This document shows, piece after piece, positions 1 to 12,983 of a stretch of DNA of 64,000 nucleotides. The stretch is from the NCBI GenBank assembly GCA_023653785.1, contig JAMKCH010011919.1, positions 1 through 64,000 on the forward strand. The letters are read 5' to 3'. The translations under genes and the position numbers were made by a program. Numbering within the stretch: position 1 is the stretch's first letter; the number at the start of each line of letters is the position of its first letter. Origin of the DNA: Ophioderma brevispina (lineage: Eukaryota > Echinodermata > Ophiuroidea > Amphilepidida > Ophiodermatidae). The notes below the pieces were generated by a model. That model ran no database searches. It was given only the letters and a program-made list of their open reading frames with translations, and was not told where the DNA came from.

Positions 1-1203
1 TGTGCGTGTCATGATTTTTTTTTCACATTTTAGTAGTTGAGTCAAGTCCAAAATGATATTAACGCAAAAAACTATGGTTTAAACGCTCCCTAACTTCAGT
101 TTTGAGTGCTTTTCAATTTTGGGAGGACTGTCGGCGATTTGCGGCGAATTTTGCGCGTCCGGCCCGCGGAAATTGGGCTGAAATTTTGGCAAACCATGCA
201 TATCCTCCAAACAAAGTAGAACTTGTCCATGGAGATAGGCGTATTTACATGCTGTGCAGTTGTGCAGGTGCAGAGAGAAGAAATAAAGTGCAAGTACAAA
301 TCCACGCCATCTGGCTACAGACGCTGATGAGTGGCAGTGGCTAGTAGTTGCCTCACTGCCGGGAGGGCTGTGGACTGGAACACAGCAGCTGATGGTGCAG
401 TCACGGCCTCAGTCGGTAGCCTATTCCGAATTGGTATGATTCTCACATAGAAGGAGTATTTGTAGGAGTCCGAATGGCTGGTAGTGGATGGTATCTGAGT
501 GAATGGCTAGATCTTGTATTGGTAGGATGTGACATAGCAAAGCTGTGTTTGTAAACAGAAAAAACATACTGAAACACAATTTGGTTAGCAAAGCAAGGAA
601 AAGGGCAGCCATCTTGAATTTCAAAGTGGCTGCCATTTTCATTAAATTTTCCCCTATATCTCAGCTCAATTGACTGATGTTTTGGGGTGTGGTCATTTTG
701 TGACCCACTGACGCACATGACCCTGATGAATTCAGCAGACTCTACGGAATAAAGTGCACTTTATTCCGTAGAATTCATCAGGGTCATGTGTGTCAGTGGG
801 TCACAAAATGGCCACACCCGATGTTTTGTAAGGTGTGGGGACACTGAGGAGTTAATTTTTTTAAATAATCTGTCAGTACTTAATGCCCTCCCTCCATTGC
901 TACACCCTTGAGTGTGTTCATTTCTAAGGCCCAATTATGTTATTGAATCGCCTCAAATAGTTGGTACTCGTTCATTTGTGCATACCTGTGTTAAAGTGAG
1001 TTGTTTCAGAAATTACTGTGCCACGGTCCATGAAATTGAGCCTTATTTGTGTATGTGGTCATGTTCATATGTGTATTGGGAATCTTGTAAGTGTTAAAGG
1101 GAGTTGTTTCATTAATCTTGTGTGTAATCTACACCTAGTTAACCTTTTATTGCTGTTATTAAATTTACCTCACAGATATACGCAGATGCAGTAAAGGCTT
1201 AAG
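1..1203. other. Upstream region of the zinc-finger gene
   Basis: No gene recognised. A short CpG-containing patch lies at about 125-180 (several CG, GCGG and CCGCGG sites), which is unusual against the AT-rich surroundings and could mark a 5' exon or promoter of the zinc-finger gene; this is inference. A foldback repeat occupies 685-820. Open frames at 102-344 and on the opposite strand show no motif. Confidence 0.4.
685..820. repeat. Foldback MITE, family C copy 1
   Basis: Near-perfect inverted repeat centred at 756/757. The arms run from GGGTGTGGTC at 685 to its complement ending at about 820, with a central GGAATAAAGTG and CACTTTATTCC. GAATTCATCAGGGTCATG is shared by both arms. The same core appears at 9334-9514 and 41257-41402. 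Confidence 0.8.
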
Positions 1204-2673
1204 ATGGTAAGAACACGACAAGGAGTCAAATCAAGCAAGGACAAACAAGAAGGCAAGAGTAAAGGAGGGAGGAAACCAAACAAGCATCAAGGAAAGAGCA
1301 AGGGAGACAGTAGACCAAAGAAGTCTAGGTGGAGGACAACCAAAAGGAAATGCATAAACAGAAATGTACCAACAAGAAAAAGAGGCATAAAGCTAAATAT
1401 AAAGCTAACACTTTCAAATTGTCTGTTAAAGCTCAATGCAAGCACACTTGTATCTACTGCAGACAGAGCTTTGATCATTCCCTATTGAGCTGCTACATTC
1501 AACATCTTCAAAGTCACCGTCGCTTAGTTTGGTATCCTAAAAGCGTACAAAAGCGAAAAAGTGTGTGTTTAAAAGGTCCGACCCTCCAAAGGGCCTCTTA
1601 TCACAAAAAGACTTGGCAGCATGCTGTGCTAAGTTGTAGAATATGCCAAAAGGTGGATGGTCTGTGTAACCAGAAGGATGTGCGGAACCATGAGAAGAAG
1701 CATGAGGGAGATGAACTTTTTCCATGTAGATTCTGCCAAAAAAAGTTCTTTTGGCTCAGTTCTGTCACAAAACATGAAGCCAGTCATTTCAAAATTGATA
1801 GGTACCAACCTTGCAGTGCAGAAACCACTGAGGATGCGGTTTCAAAACGACCATCAAAAAGTCGCCCGAAAGGCAATCAAAAAAGAAAATATCCTGGACG
1901 TCCAGGTCGACCAAGAAAGATTGACGGTGTTCTTAAGAGAAATTTTAAAACTTCCTTGTGAAGTATGTGGCAAAGTGTTGCACAACTATTATCTAAAAGA
2001 ACACATGACAGTGCACAGTAAGGAAATGAAATATACTTGTGAGATATGTGGTAGGGATTTCAAGTGGGCTAAAGCATACGACAATCATATGAAAGTCCAC
2101 AAGCCTGACTCAGAAAAGATTTTGACAATTCCATGTGCTCTTTGTGTGGAAAATCCTTCAGTAGGCGAAGCTATTTGAATATTCATGAACGTTTGTACTG
2201 TACTGGCACCGATAAGAAGCGTAAACCAGTCAATCCAAGCGTTAAAAGAAAACTGAAAGATTGCGAGACTACTCACCGGTGTCCTTTGTGCCCAAAGGAA
2301 TTTGTAGATAGACATTACCTGACAAAGCACATGAAATTTCACACAAATCCGTGAGAATGACGTGTGTAATGTGCGGTCAAAACGTACGCATCAAAGACAC
2401 AACTTACAACGACATATGCTGTCGCACAGGCTGAATAACCAACCATACCAGTGTTCGTTTTGCGAGGCTCATTTTACTCAGAATTCCTCCCGCAAAGCAC
2501 ATGAAAGGCTACATACTGGGGAGAAGCCATATAAGTGTCAATTTTGTCAGAAAGGATTCACGCAGAGTAGCAACCAGAAGACGCATGAAAAAAGGTGTAA
2601 GTGGAGAGGTGGTGATGCTAGCCTGACATTTACACTGACTGGACCGGAGCCTAGTTGGGAATTGTTGTCCTAA
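1204..2673 (+). CDS. C2H2 zinc-finger protein with AT-hook, frame-disrupted
   Basis: Probable DNA-binding nuclear protein; specific target unknown. After a Lys/Arg-rich N-terminus (MVRTRQGVKSSKDKQ...), ten C2H2 fingers can be read: about 1440-1525, 1632-1710, 1719-1794, 1953-2022, 2034-2100, 2130-2205, 2274-2343, 2358-2424, 2446-2514 and 2530-2600. The last two are joined by the classic linker HTGEKPY. Between fingers 3 and 4 is an AT-hook, YPGRPGRPRK, at about 1888-1920. The frame changes near 1330, 1930, 2140 and 2385, alternating between two frames, so no single ORF covers it; the stop is TAA at 2671-2673. The start at 1204 is the first ATG in the block, but ATG|GTAAGA there could also be a splice donor, so the true 5' end is uncertain. 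It could be a decayed zinc-finger pseudogene, but similar slips in Groucho/TLE favour sequence errors. No orthologue recognised. Confidence 0.72.
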
Positions 2674-3907
2674 AGGGACAGGCAGTCTAATCTGTGCCTA
2701 TTTACAGAAGAAAACAGTACTTGGGAAGAAAAAAAGAAATGGTCAAGTCAATTTTGTCTGAATATGGTAAAAAAGTGGGCATTTTTAATGCATTTTAAGT
2801 CAACAGGACGTGTAGACAATCTAACTAGTATCAAACTGCAAAGTGGCTCTGCTAATTTCCAACTGTAATATTCTAATCTGCGTAGAGGCTAGCTAGTTGC
2901 CAAACTAAATGGGCCGTTTTTCTTACCGCGTGGTAGCCTATACAGCAGATACGCATGTGCTAACCGGGCAGCTACTGCACCGTACCACACTTGGCTAATT
3001 GCGAGGCAGTAGCTGCAAGGACAGGGCTTTGCGAAGTAACCGTTTTACCACCATTCTTCATGGTAGTACAGCGCAGCTACTAACGAGTCGACATAGATTA
3101 ACTACCCCAGTTAGACGTACACTCGCGGCAGGATTTCGTATATTTTTGCCGCATAGACGGGAGTGTACGCACACGGCGGCTGTCTCCCCCATCGCGGAGT
3201 AGCTATGTGTCAGAAAATGTTAATTTGGCTGTTTTCCAAAGAAAGTTGATCTTCACTCAAAAATTGTTGTTACCATCCACATTGTTATCTCCGTTTATAT
3301 TTTTATTCCCAAGATAACTATCAAAATTGAGGAAATGTCATTTGAGTTGTGGGATCATCTCACGGGATGATCTGAAACCTTGCTTTAGATTTCTACACCC
3401 TGCCTTAAAGGTCAACGAAAGATTTCAAGTCATCCATATTTTGTGTGTGATATGTAGTGATTTCTATAAGATTAGCTGCTCAATAGATACCCTACCTTTT
3501 TATTGGTTACAGAAATAAACTGAAAATGAAAACAAAAGGTGATGTGTATGTTTATATTCAATAGAAAAACATGGCTGAATTGTATTTGCTCATATACGAA
3601 ATTAGAAATTTCACAATTTGTTCCAAAGAAAACGAGTTCTCAGCTTAATCTTTCAGATGGGATATATTTGATATAACGCTTTACACCAGTGCCACAAAGA
3701 ATGTTTCACATTTTTTGGGGACACCTGTATTGAATCTCTCGGTGCACCTTAAACAAAAGCTCTGAAATCTTTTATTACAAAGGAGTATAATATCTGTCAA
3801 TGGATGCTACACTGCCAAAGAAGAGCAAAATTAGACATACATTTTTGGAAAAATATGATGAGGGCTTCCAATTTTGTCAAATTTGCTCACATTTTACATT
3901 CTATAGG

Positions 3908-4166
3908 CAGGCCCGTAACCAGGATTTTTTTAGGGGAGGGACGATTTTTTTTTTCAATCGGGACTTTTCCCAAAAATTCAAAGGAGGCGAACATTTAGCA
4001 AAAACAGACTTTTACCGAAATATTAACCTTTTTTTGACAAAAAGCATAAAAACACGGGTTTTGCCTCTTTGTCCCGTTCACTCTCTTTTAAGGGGTTTTG
4101 GGGGCTTTTTGAAATTGGGGGGGGGCACACCACCCCCCCCCCCCACCCCCCTGGTTTTGGGCTTGG
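3908..4166. mobile_element. hAT-like MITE with G/C-run core
   Basis: It begins CAGGCCCGTAACCAGG and ends CCTGGTTTTGGGCTTGG, with poly-G and poly-C runs inside. CTATAGG flanks both ends (3901-3907 and 4167-4173), a 7-of-8 match to the 8-bp duplication expected for hAT-type insertion. Confidence 0.65.
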
Positions 4167-4388
4167 CTATAGGTGTGGGTGTTGCCTTCCACAAGAGTTA
4201 AAATGACCCATATAATTAGACAACATTTTTGTTATTGGAATGAAAAACTGTTCTGTCATTTGTGCCCAAACCTTGCAATAAGGTATGCTGGAGAAATTGG
4301 AATTTACCCATTCCCAAGGTTTTCTTTTTTCGAACAACTAATTAATTCCAATATTTTAGAATATTAATTTTAAATAACCTGTGTTTAT

Positions 4389-4735
4389 TTAAAGGTGCTT
4401 GTTCCGATTTATGGTCCTTGTGTTCGCTACTTGATATGAGAGCCTGGCACTTGCACATACAACCCCATAAAGTTCTGTGGGAACAAACTTGCAGTTTGAT
4501 GGGGTAGATGCCCAATATGTATGTATCAAAGCCCTATTCCATACTGGTGGCTAATATTGCTGGTTAACCACTCAAACAGTGGTTTTTTTGTGTTATCTTG
4601 GGAATGAAAGGGATTTGAGGGCTCAAATTTCAGGATGACAAGGAATAAAAATACGGCCTTTCATCTATATCAAAGCCGATCTACTTCCGGGTAAATCAGT
4701 GGGGTCCCAAAGATGATCGTAACACGCACCTTTAA
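4389..4735. mobile_element. TTAA-bounded MITE, family M copy 1
   Basis: TTAA at both ends, then AGGTGCTTGTTCCGAT at the left and a complementary CGCACCT at the right. A second copy with the same terminus is at 45198-45519. Non-autonomous; no ORF. Confidence 0.7.
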
Positions 4736-4902
4736 CAGAATATGTTGCCTTAGCCGAGATCAAAAATTGGGTGAAGTAGCAGAGGAGCCTAATATTTATT
4801 CTTGAAGTGAATTTTCTGGTACCAGAATTAAGAAAAGTTATCCAATAGTACCGGGTATTATTATGTACTAATGCTGAAATGGCGACCTAAGGCGAAAATC
4901 TG

Positions 4903-5042
4903 GGTAACGTTTTTCATATAGAATGAGGTATTACAATTGATCCGTCATGCAAGCTGTATATGCCGTTGTGCATTAAGTGCTTGACGAATGAATGGCAATA
5001 CTCATTTGCATCCATGGGACTTCTATATGAAACGTTTCTACC
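4903..5042. mobile_element. Inverted-repeat MITE, family E copy 1
   Basis: Palindromic element. The left arm carries TTTCATATAGAA and GAGGTATTACAATTGAT; the right arm carries the complements, ending TTCTATATGAAACGTTTCTA. Related copies lie at 42235-42599 and 46451-46598. Confidence 0.7.
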
Positions 5043-5329
5043 AGAATCTGTTGGATTGTCTTGTGTGCTAAGTAGCAATTTGATGTTGAGCAAAATTTTA
5101 AATTTGTCTGTCGGAATTTTTTCAAATTAAACATATGTTAATTAGCGCTTTATGCCATCAAATGACAAACAAAGGGTATGAAATATATTTATTGCAAAGT
5201 ATTTAAATAATAATGAAAAACTCATTAAAAAAATAATGACTATGTATTTCCCCACATTTAAGTTATTGTTATTATATGCTGTCATTGTACTTTAGGGTGG
5301 AAGTGGCTCTTAGTTATTTCACTCATTGT

Positions 5330-5960
5330 CTCTGGCCGACGCAGTTAGGGAGGGGACTATAAAATGGGCTCGTCCGTATGTATGTCCGCTCCGTGATAAA
5401 AATGTTAACCCTGGAACATTTGGCATATTTTTTTCCGGATGAGCTAGAAGTAGCCAAAATGTGAGTTATATTGTGAAGGGAAAACCACCTAATCCACCAT
5501 GTACTTCATTACCCCAGGGTCTTCCCCTGGGTCGTGTCGGGGGGTAGGGAAAAAAGGTCCCGGGAAAAAGGTCAATTATTGCACAGAAATGTCAACATTG
5601 GCCATATTGTGTACCATTTATCTGGAGTTCATATGGGCTACGTGATATAACTGGGTGGAAGGAAGCGGGTTGAAGAGGTCTCAACCTGATTATATTTTGG
5701 GTGTAAAGTATGCGAATCAGTATCTAATTTGCATAATTTATGAAACTTTCCGCAAGGCTTGTGTACAGTTTTTGGAGTTCCGTAAGGAGTACAATGAGGA
5801 ACTTGGTGGAAGGAGGCGGACTGAGGGTTCTTGACCTGATTAGATTTTGGGCATTATTTCGGCAATTCAATATGCAAATGGAGCTAATTAATATGACAAA
5901 AATCAGTGTAATTGCTGAGGTGGGGTAGGCAAAGTATACCACAACAAAGGTATTAACATA
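5330..5960. other. Unassigned sequence
   Basis: A stretch with runs such as GGGGACTATAAAATGGG and an imperfect CCCCAGGG/CCCTGGGG pairing near 5512-5530. It reads like a fragment of a dispersed repeat, but no second copy was seen in this window and no protein is recognisable. Confidence 0.25.
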
Positions 5961-6458
5961 TATAGTACCCAGTTTTTATGAAGGTTTTTTAGTTATGGTG
6001 GCAGCATGTGGATCAGTCTTTGGTGCAAGCGTTAGATTTCTTGGAAAATGTGAAAATACGTAAAATTCAGTGTTTTCCCACCTCTCCAGACCCCGTACAG
6101 GCCCAAATTTAAAGTGGTTACCTGAGTTTTTTCAAAAATAGTGTGCCAAATTATTCTATTTGTACTAAATTTGTGAATTTTAAGGGATTTTTGCAAGATT
6201 TAATTTTAAGATTTCTTGAGTCATTTACCAAAGGTACCCATTTTTGGGATTCGTTTGTCAATTCATACTTGCAGTTGCATTTTTCGATGTTAGTGATTTC
6301 CAGCATTCGGCGGGGGACATATTTACGCATCGCGTAAATACGAGTTCGCCTTGTTCCTATTGACAATTGCGCGGATTCAGTTAAGGATAACAATTTATGC
6401 AAATTAAAGGTAATCCCTCTAGAATAACAAAGGACTATAGATATTACTTTATACAAAT

Positions 6459-6994
6459 TGAAGGAACTCTCAGTGATTAATCCGAAAGAGTGAAAATATT
6501 TGAAAGTGCAGGAAGTGAAAGTTTAAAAGTGAATGATAAGTCTGTAGAATTCTCATAAGTGAATTTTTCCAACTGAAAAAAATTATCAGAAATGAAGAAA
6601 ACGGCAGTATTCAAAGGATGCGCATTTCCATCAATTACAAAGAATGTTTAGATAGCAGTTGCTACAATTTTCTGCTATTTGGCTATGCAATTTTAAGATT
6701 GTGTGACAATTTTTCTCTATCATTTTTAACATGTGATCTATAAACATTGATCAAAGCAAGAGCTGTTGCAAAAATTGCTTCACAAATAAAAATCCTTAAG
6801 GCGAGCCCTGGGTAGTAAATGTGTCTGTACGGGCAGTTTATGACTAAAATTTCTGATTTTGTCCATATTATTTTGTTTGGTCCAATCATTTTGCCGGGTG
6901 TTGTTAGGATACCTGTACTTGTACAAAACATGCAAAATCTGATGATTTGCTTTTTTTGAATTTTTAATTTATCAATCACTGATAGTGCCTTTAA
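6459..6994. mobile_element. TTAA-bounded MITE, family G copy 1
   Basis: Left end degenerate (AAGGAACTCTCAGTGATT), right end intact (AATCACTGATAGTGCCT then TTAA at 6991-6994). The interior matches the 52915-53261 copy (AAGTCTGTAGAATT, then TTCTGATTTTGTCC) but is longer, so it probably carries an insertion. Confidence 0.65.
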
Positions 6995-9333
6995 TAGATA
7001 GATCATTTATAATGTAAATTAATAATATAAATGTCAATTAGCGTAATTATTACATTGCTATATATATGTTGTAGTTAGCGGTATTCTTATTATTATTTTG
7101 CTATCATGTACGTTAGGGAGAAAAAGCGGGCTTTTTATATTCACTTATTAAGACGTTAGATCGAAAAATATAACCTTTCCCCCAATGTTCCTTTGTATTG
7201 GACTAGCGCCCCTTCGTATTGCTATTTATTTCATTTAGGATAAACCCGTGATATTGAATATTAATTAATTTAAATAATGAAAGAACTCATTATAACCTAA
7301 TAATTAAAATCTTGCCCTAACCTTTCCCTTATTGCGTTATTCCGATAGATGAGTGAACGGGGAGCGATTACTGTTATCTTCCAAAATCCGAAAATCCATG
7401 CGGGAATCTTGCCATATCGGCCTACAAAGTTCATGATTTGTTGTTGCCCTCTATATGTCCATTCTCCATAGAGAGAACATGTTAAACTAGATTTTAAAGA
7501 AAAATCATATTTGCCCGCTATAAAATTTCATAACATTCACAGGATGAAGTCAGTGGTATGAAAAATCCAAATTAGTTGTCAAAAGTGTTTCGCTGTTGAT
7601 ATTTTTTGTTTTATTGCCGTTTTTTGCATAATCAAGGAGGAATTTCAAACAGTTGTGTCTGCAGTATGTTATGAGACATCAAGGTGTTAAAATCAGAGTA
7701 TGCAACAAGAAAAGTGACCATAGAGCACACTTCCAAGTCACCTAGAATCTTTGGATCTAACTCAGAAAAGCTGGGGTGTCATAATATAAGAGGAACACTA
7801 TACTAGATTCCAGTTGATAGTGGAATATTGCCTATACTTTTGTAGGTGGATGTGTATGAATTGAGGGGATTAGTATATAAAAAAACTAAGTCCGTGTATT
7901 GTGGTATGATGTGCGCTAAAGCCATGATAGCCAACCCTGCGCGGTTCGGCCATTCACGTCCAATCATAGTCAAAGCATAAACCCTAGATGTTCAAAGAAA
8001 GCGTCAACTAAATCCAGGATAGTTTCGGTGAAAGCAGGTAAAGCCTGATTTTAGGAATAGTGAAGATGAAAGTTCTGCATTGTTACACACATGTGACTGA
8101 AGCCCTCCTTAAACTTAATGATATGTTATTATAGCAATAGTTTAAAACCATGGGGTAGACACACTATGCATCACATGTATCAAAATACAAATGTGACTGG
8201 ACGACAACGTAACTTTATTTGTAGTTTGTCAGTTTCTTTCAATCCGATCTCTTTTGTATTGAGAGGAAGAATCAACATTTTTTCTTGGTATTTTGTTTCC
8301 CCACCCCCTGTCCCTATTTTACGAGTAATGACGATCCAAACTCCGCCCATACTCTACCATCAACTGGAATCTACTATAAACATGATTCTTCTAATACTGT
8401 CACAACTGAATGAGCATAAATTACAAGATGTTATATAGACTGGATAACTTTTGTGTGCATTTACCATATAGGGCACTGACAAATTGGCTTTTGTACGCAG
8501 TTACAATTACATATTTACGTTGTGCGTGTACTGTGGGTGTTTTGGGTGTGTAGTAAGTAGGTGGTTGTTGTGCTTTGAGGTGCAATGATTATGTGATCAT
8601 GCTAACAGTGACTTGGAACTGAGCCAACACCCCTTTAAGTACATTGGTAAGCAATTTTTCACGTGGCCAGAATATCACCTTGGACCTGATACGTTCAGCC
8701 CACAGACTCTACCCATTCTGGTTTTGTGATTCGACAATGCACTTATGTTACTGCCCATCCTATATTGATCTAGGGTTAGCGTTAGTGAAATCACCTGTGA
8801 TTTGAAATGAACCCAACAAAACAGACAATAGGTGTCGACAGTTCAATTTGAACATCACTCACAAAGAAATTGCATAATTGTTGGACTCCGTTAATAAATT
8901 ATGAAACTTTGTGTGGGGGGGGCCCCCCCCCTGCAAAGGAGTGCTGGGGAACAGTACCGAATTGAAAATATGATGCGTGGACAATAGCTTATTAACAGTC
9001 ACTCTAGAACCCACGATCGGAAGATGTGATCTAACAAGGCTATGGTGGTGCTTGTGATACTAAGCTGTTTTGAGCCTACTAATATTTTTGCTTATTTCAC
9101 CCTCAATTACTTTGTAAGACATCTGTGTTTGAAGCATCAGAATAAGCAATGTAATACACAGGTGTTTTCCACGGGCTCGATTTAGAGGGGTTTTTACAAT
9201 GCACAACTGCATGTAAAATTGGCTCAGTGCATGTGAAATTTTGCCTGTGCATGCAAACTTTTGTGGTTTTTTTTAGCCAACTTTCCAGAAAATCACTAAT
9301 GGTGCATGTGATTTTATTTCATAAATCGACCCC

Positions 9334-9514
9334 GGGTTTCCATAAGGTGACACCCTTTCTGACATACTTTTTCTGACAGCCTATAAATTAGGAAACCTTA
9401 ACGGAATAAAAACCAACACGGTTTATGTGGTTTATTCCGTTAAGGTTCTGAATTCATAGGGTGTCCGAAAAAGTATGTCAGAAAAGGGTGTCACTGTTCC
9501 CTTATGGAAACACC
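9334..9514. repeat. Foldback MITE, family C copy 2
   Basis: Inverted repeat: GGGTTTCCATAAGGTGACAC at the left pairs with GTGTCAC...CTTATGGAAACACCC at the right. The core again has ACGGAATAAA and TTTATTCCGT, plus GAATTCATAGGGTGT. Confidence 0.8.
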
Positions 9515-12500
9515 CGTAATTACACGGATGACTGTCCTTATCCGTTGGACACAGTGGCTCATGCACACAAAGCTTAATTTGAGAATTGAATGGTCGATAC
9601 AACCATGGTTGTATCTGTAAAATTTCTTGTGGAATAAATTGGTACTCTGTAAGATGAAGGTCACATGAAGGCTATTAAAGCATAACAGCACATTTTTTTT
9701 AAAGAGCCTTCCCCCAATTTTCAAAAAATTTTGAGATTTTATTTATTTACATATTTGGCTAAGAACATCAAAATTGAACATATACAGACATATCAAGAAA
9801 AAGAAATATTAAAATTAAACTTTCCTCAGTGAGCTTAGCCCAGGAGGAAATCAGGAGCACGAACGCCTGTCCATCCAAAGGATGTGATTCCTCCAACCCC
9901 CCCCTTCACTGAGGCAAAGCACAACACAATTTATAAAAAACAAAATATGTAAATATTGCACTGAATTTTCTTTAAAAACAAGAAATCGACAGCCATATCT
10001 CATTGACCAGAAACCCAACATGCCCAATAACCACAAACCACCAAAACCCATACCACATGCCACACACCAACCCACAACTTATAACGCCTAACGGTCCATC
10101 CATACTTCCCACACGAATTCGGCAGTGCGCAAACCTGACGAAACCATCTCAACCCAGCACACAGCAGCAGCTCAATGCAATTGAACTGTGTCTGCGCTGC
10201 ACTAGTCAGAAGACGTGCTCCCCTCCACCCCTGCACGCAGGCAGCAGTGACCATAGTGGACCTCACCCCCACCCTCCACAAACAGACATGTTGGGAAATG
10301 CAATGAGGGCATGGGCATAACAGCAATGGTTTTTTGCACAGTTGCATGGTAACTGGCGTTAGTAAAAATACCTTTAATGTTAAAGCCTCAAAAATGTCTA
10401 TGTATCGCAAATTACAGAATTTTGTAATTAAGAAATTAATACGCGCATACGGGAGATACTGATAATAATTCAACAGCTTCTGGAAGGTCATTCAATATGA
10501 TATAGCCAGGAAAAAGTGCCATGTACGTGTCTACGCCCATTTATTATTTGTTAGGGTGGTTCAGAGAGGTCAGTTAAGTCATTATTGGTGGCACTATTCA
10601 CAATGGAGGACAGAAATTTGCCCTTTCCCAGTTCTCTGTTAAATTACAATCAGTGATGCATGCATATTCTAATTACCAAATGGTTTCTTTTTACGACAAA
10701 TACGCATATTTGAGCTTAACATCAAGGTACAGTTTCTAGACAATTACCATTTTAAAATGGGGGCCTCTTCAAAACTGTGGCTGTATCTGCTTACATCTTG
10801 CACTTATTGTCCTTTTTCCCTATACACCGTCCACACCGTTGCACTCATTGGCCCGTGCCTCTTGCATGAGCCATGCAGTTAACAGATAGGGCATGCGCTT
10901 TTTACTCCCGCTATGGGAAAGTATTTGACCAAATTGTTCGACCAGCTATATTTTGTAAAAATATTATAAGTTAAAACATTTGTGAAATTCAATCCAAAAG
11001 GGCTATAAAAGTGTGCAACCAGGGCATGTTTTTGAGAAGTAATAAAGCCACACTACTCCTAAGTTTGCCGATGTTATTTCTATGGCCAAATTCACCCGTG
11101 TAGGCGGGCGCAGAGAGAGGGTTGTTCAAGGCTCTGTATATCGAAACCAGTCATCGCAGCGTGCTCGTACCAGCTATAGACATAGATACAGTTATTCTAA
11201 TTGGTGTCCAAATTTAATTGACAGGTGCCACTTAGAACATGCGACCTGGCCCTTCTCAAAAAACCTCCCTATAGGCCCAAACAGCCCAAAAAGTACAGTG
11301 TGCATGTACGCCGTAGAGTGGGTAATCAGTCATCCATTCACATTATTGATCATTGATTGGTGATGGCCTAGGTTTGGGGAAAGCAATTTGTATAAGGTCA
11401 AATTGTGAAAGATTGAATGTCATAATGATCGGGTTGGTGATCAAAAGGTCTTGGCCTTTTTGCTGTGGACATAACTGCACTATGTTTCAATAAACAGAGG
11501 TGGTAGAATCATGAAATCACCTTTAATAGGCCCTGTAACAAGCCAAGATAAAGTTGGGCCAGTCACGATGTTGTGCATGCATAACAGAAACCCTTATGGT
11601 TGTGTGAATAATATATGAATGCCACTTACTGTCTATGGGGGTAACAAAACACTTCAAAACTATGTATTTTGTTAATATTTTTTACTAACTGCTTTTAGAA
11701 GTGATTTTATAAGCAATTATTTACATGTGCCCTTACCAAAGAACTTACGGGGCAAGTCTTCGTGAATGTTTTCGTCATAACTCGGCGGCAGTCTTCCGTG
11801 ATGTTTTCGCAACAACTGCTCCCAGGAACTCGCAATGAACAAGATTGGATTCTTACATGTAGGTATTTTTCGCAACCATTTTAAACTTGTTATAACCTCC
11901 AGGCAAAAAAACCTAACTGGAGACTTTCTTCTGCTGTGAATGCCCTTTAATAATTACACCCAAGTAAAGAGAGTTCCTCCCATGGAATGCTGACACCCTA
12001 TTTTCTGTTTCAGGTCCTTTCAAATTTGACAAAGTGTTCAACAAAGTATAATTATTTTGTTATTATCAATTTGCAATTTGAAAGCTTTTCATTAAAATGT
12101 GTCTTGAAAAGGAATCTATGCATCACGTGGGAGGCACTTTTTCCCATACCCCCACCCAACATCTTTTTGTCAAGAAACAACTTTGCAACTATTTTACCAA
12201 TTTCACCTTAGTGGAGGCAATGATCGTTTTCTGACCAACATTGACCTGCTGATTCCAAATCTTGGTGAGGCAACTTTGTCATATCCTTTGAGCATTTTGA
12301 AATAAGAAGGGAGTAATTAACAGGGAGAAATTTTGTAAGTGTCCAGCAGTAGATCCCTAGACATTGCATATGATCCAAATTTTATTGTAAATTTTAATGC
12401 AGTGGCCTACAGGGGCACCAAGATACAAACATTTGCTCAAGCCTAATATCAAAATGCACTGTCAGAATAAACTGAAATTTGTAACCTTTCCTTGAAGATA

Positions 12501-12906
12501 TATAATGAATGAATAAACAATTATGAAGGTGATAACAAAATGCAACTCTAAGTATGGAGATTTGTGTATGTACATCATATCTTTGAAACTGATTGTGCAT
12601 ACCCTTAATCAGAATAGTAAATATTTTGATACAGATGGTCCATGCCTAAGATAAGGTAAATCATATTGCTGGGTACCTGCATGTTTGAACTCTGTTATCA
12701 GTCATTGATTTACTACAGTAGGATTAAAAATTACTTGGACAGGAGATACACAACCTCATGTAAGCGCAACAAGCTACATGCAGCTTTGGTGGATACTTTA
12801 GCCAATTACGCATCGAGAAACGAGGGTGCGGTGTTCCTCCAGGCTCACGCAGTCCACACGCACTGTTCATTTCTGTCCAGAAATTATTATCAGACTGTAT
12901 TTGAAC

Positions 12907-12983
12907 ATGGAGTTGGATCAGTGGATTGCGTTCCTATCATGGGCATTTATTAGTATAACTCTGCTTGGTTATATGGCTGGAAT
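12907..12983 (+). CDS. SLC50A1: SWEET exon 1
   Basis: It encodes MELDQWIAFLSWAFISITLL and on to GYMAG, the first transmembrane helix. It ends in phase 2 at AAT|GTAAGT; the split codon gives Ile with exon 2. A good Kozak-like context supports this start. No TATA box was identified upstream. Confidence 0.85.

Larger units (their letters stand above)
2674..12906. other. Intergenic stretch between zinc-finger gene and SWEET gene
   Basis: No gene recognised. It holds the repeats listed separately (3908-4166, 4389-4735, 4903-5042, 6459-6994, 9334-9514) and AT-rich filler. At 2880-3200 there is a GC-richer patch with small inverted repeats (CAGCTACTGC and its complement; CGTACACTCG and CGGGAGTGTACG). 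A G7C8 palindrome sits at about 8915-8932. At about 11750-11850 two degenerate copies of GTCTTCGTGATGTTTTCG lie in tandem. Open frames such as 10000-10491 on the - strand have no recognisable domain. Confidence 0.5.

Noticed and set aside
102..344. 80-residue open frame over the CpG patch.
   Set aside because: No homology recognised and open on both strands; could be part of a 5' exon but nothing supports translation.
3800..4201. 133-residue open frame with Gly/Pro runs.
   Set aside because: It overlaps the hAT-like MITE at 3908-4166 and translates its G and C runs.
10000..10491. 163-residue open frame on the - strand.
   Set aside because: Cys/Trp-rich low-complexity peptide with no domain; the complementary strand is also open, typical of biased composition.
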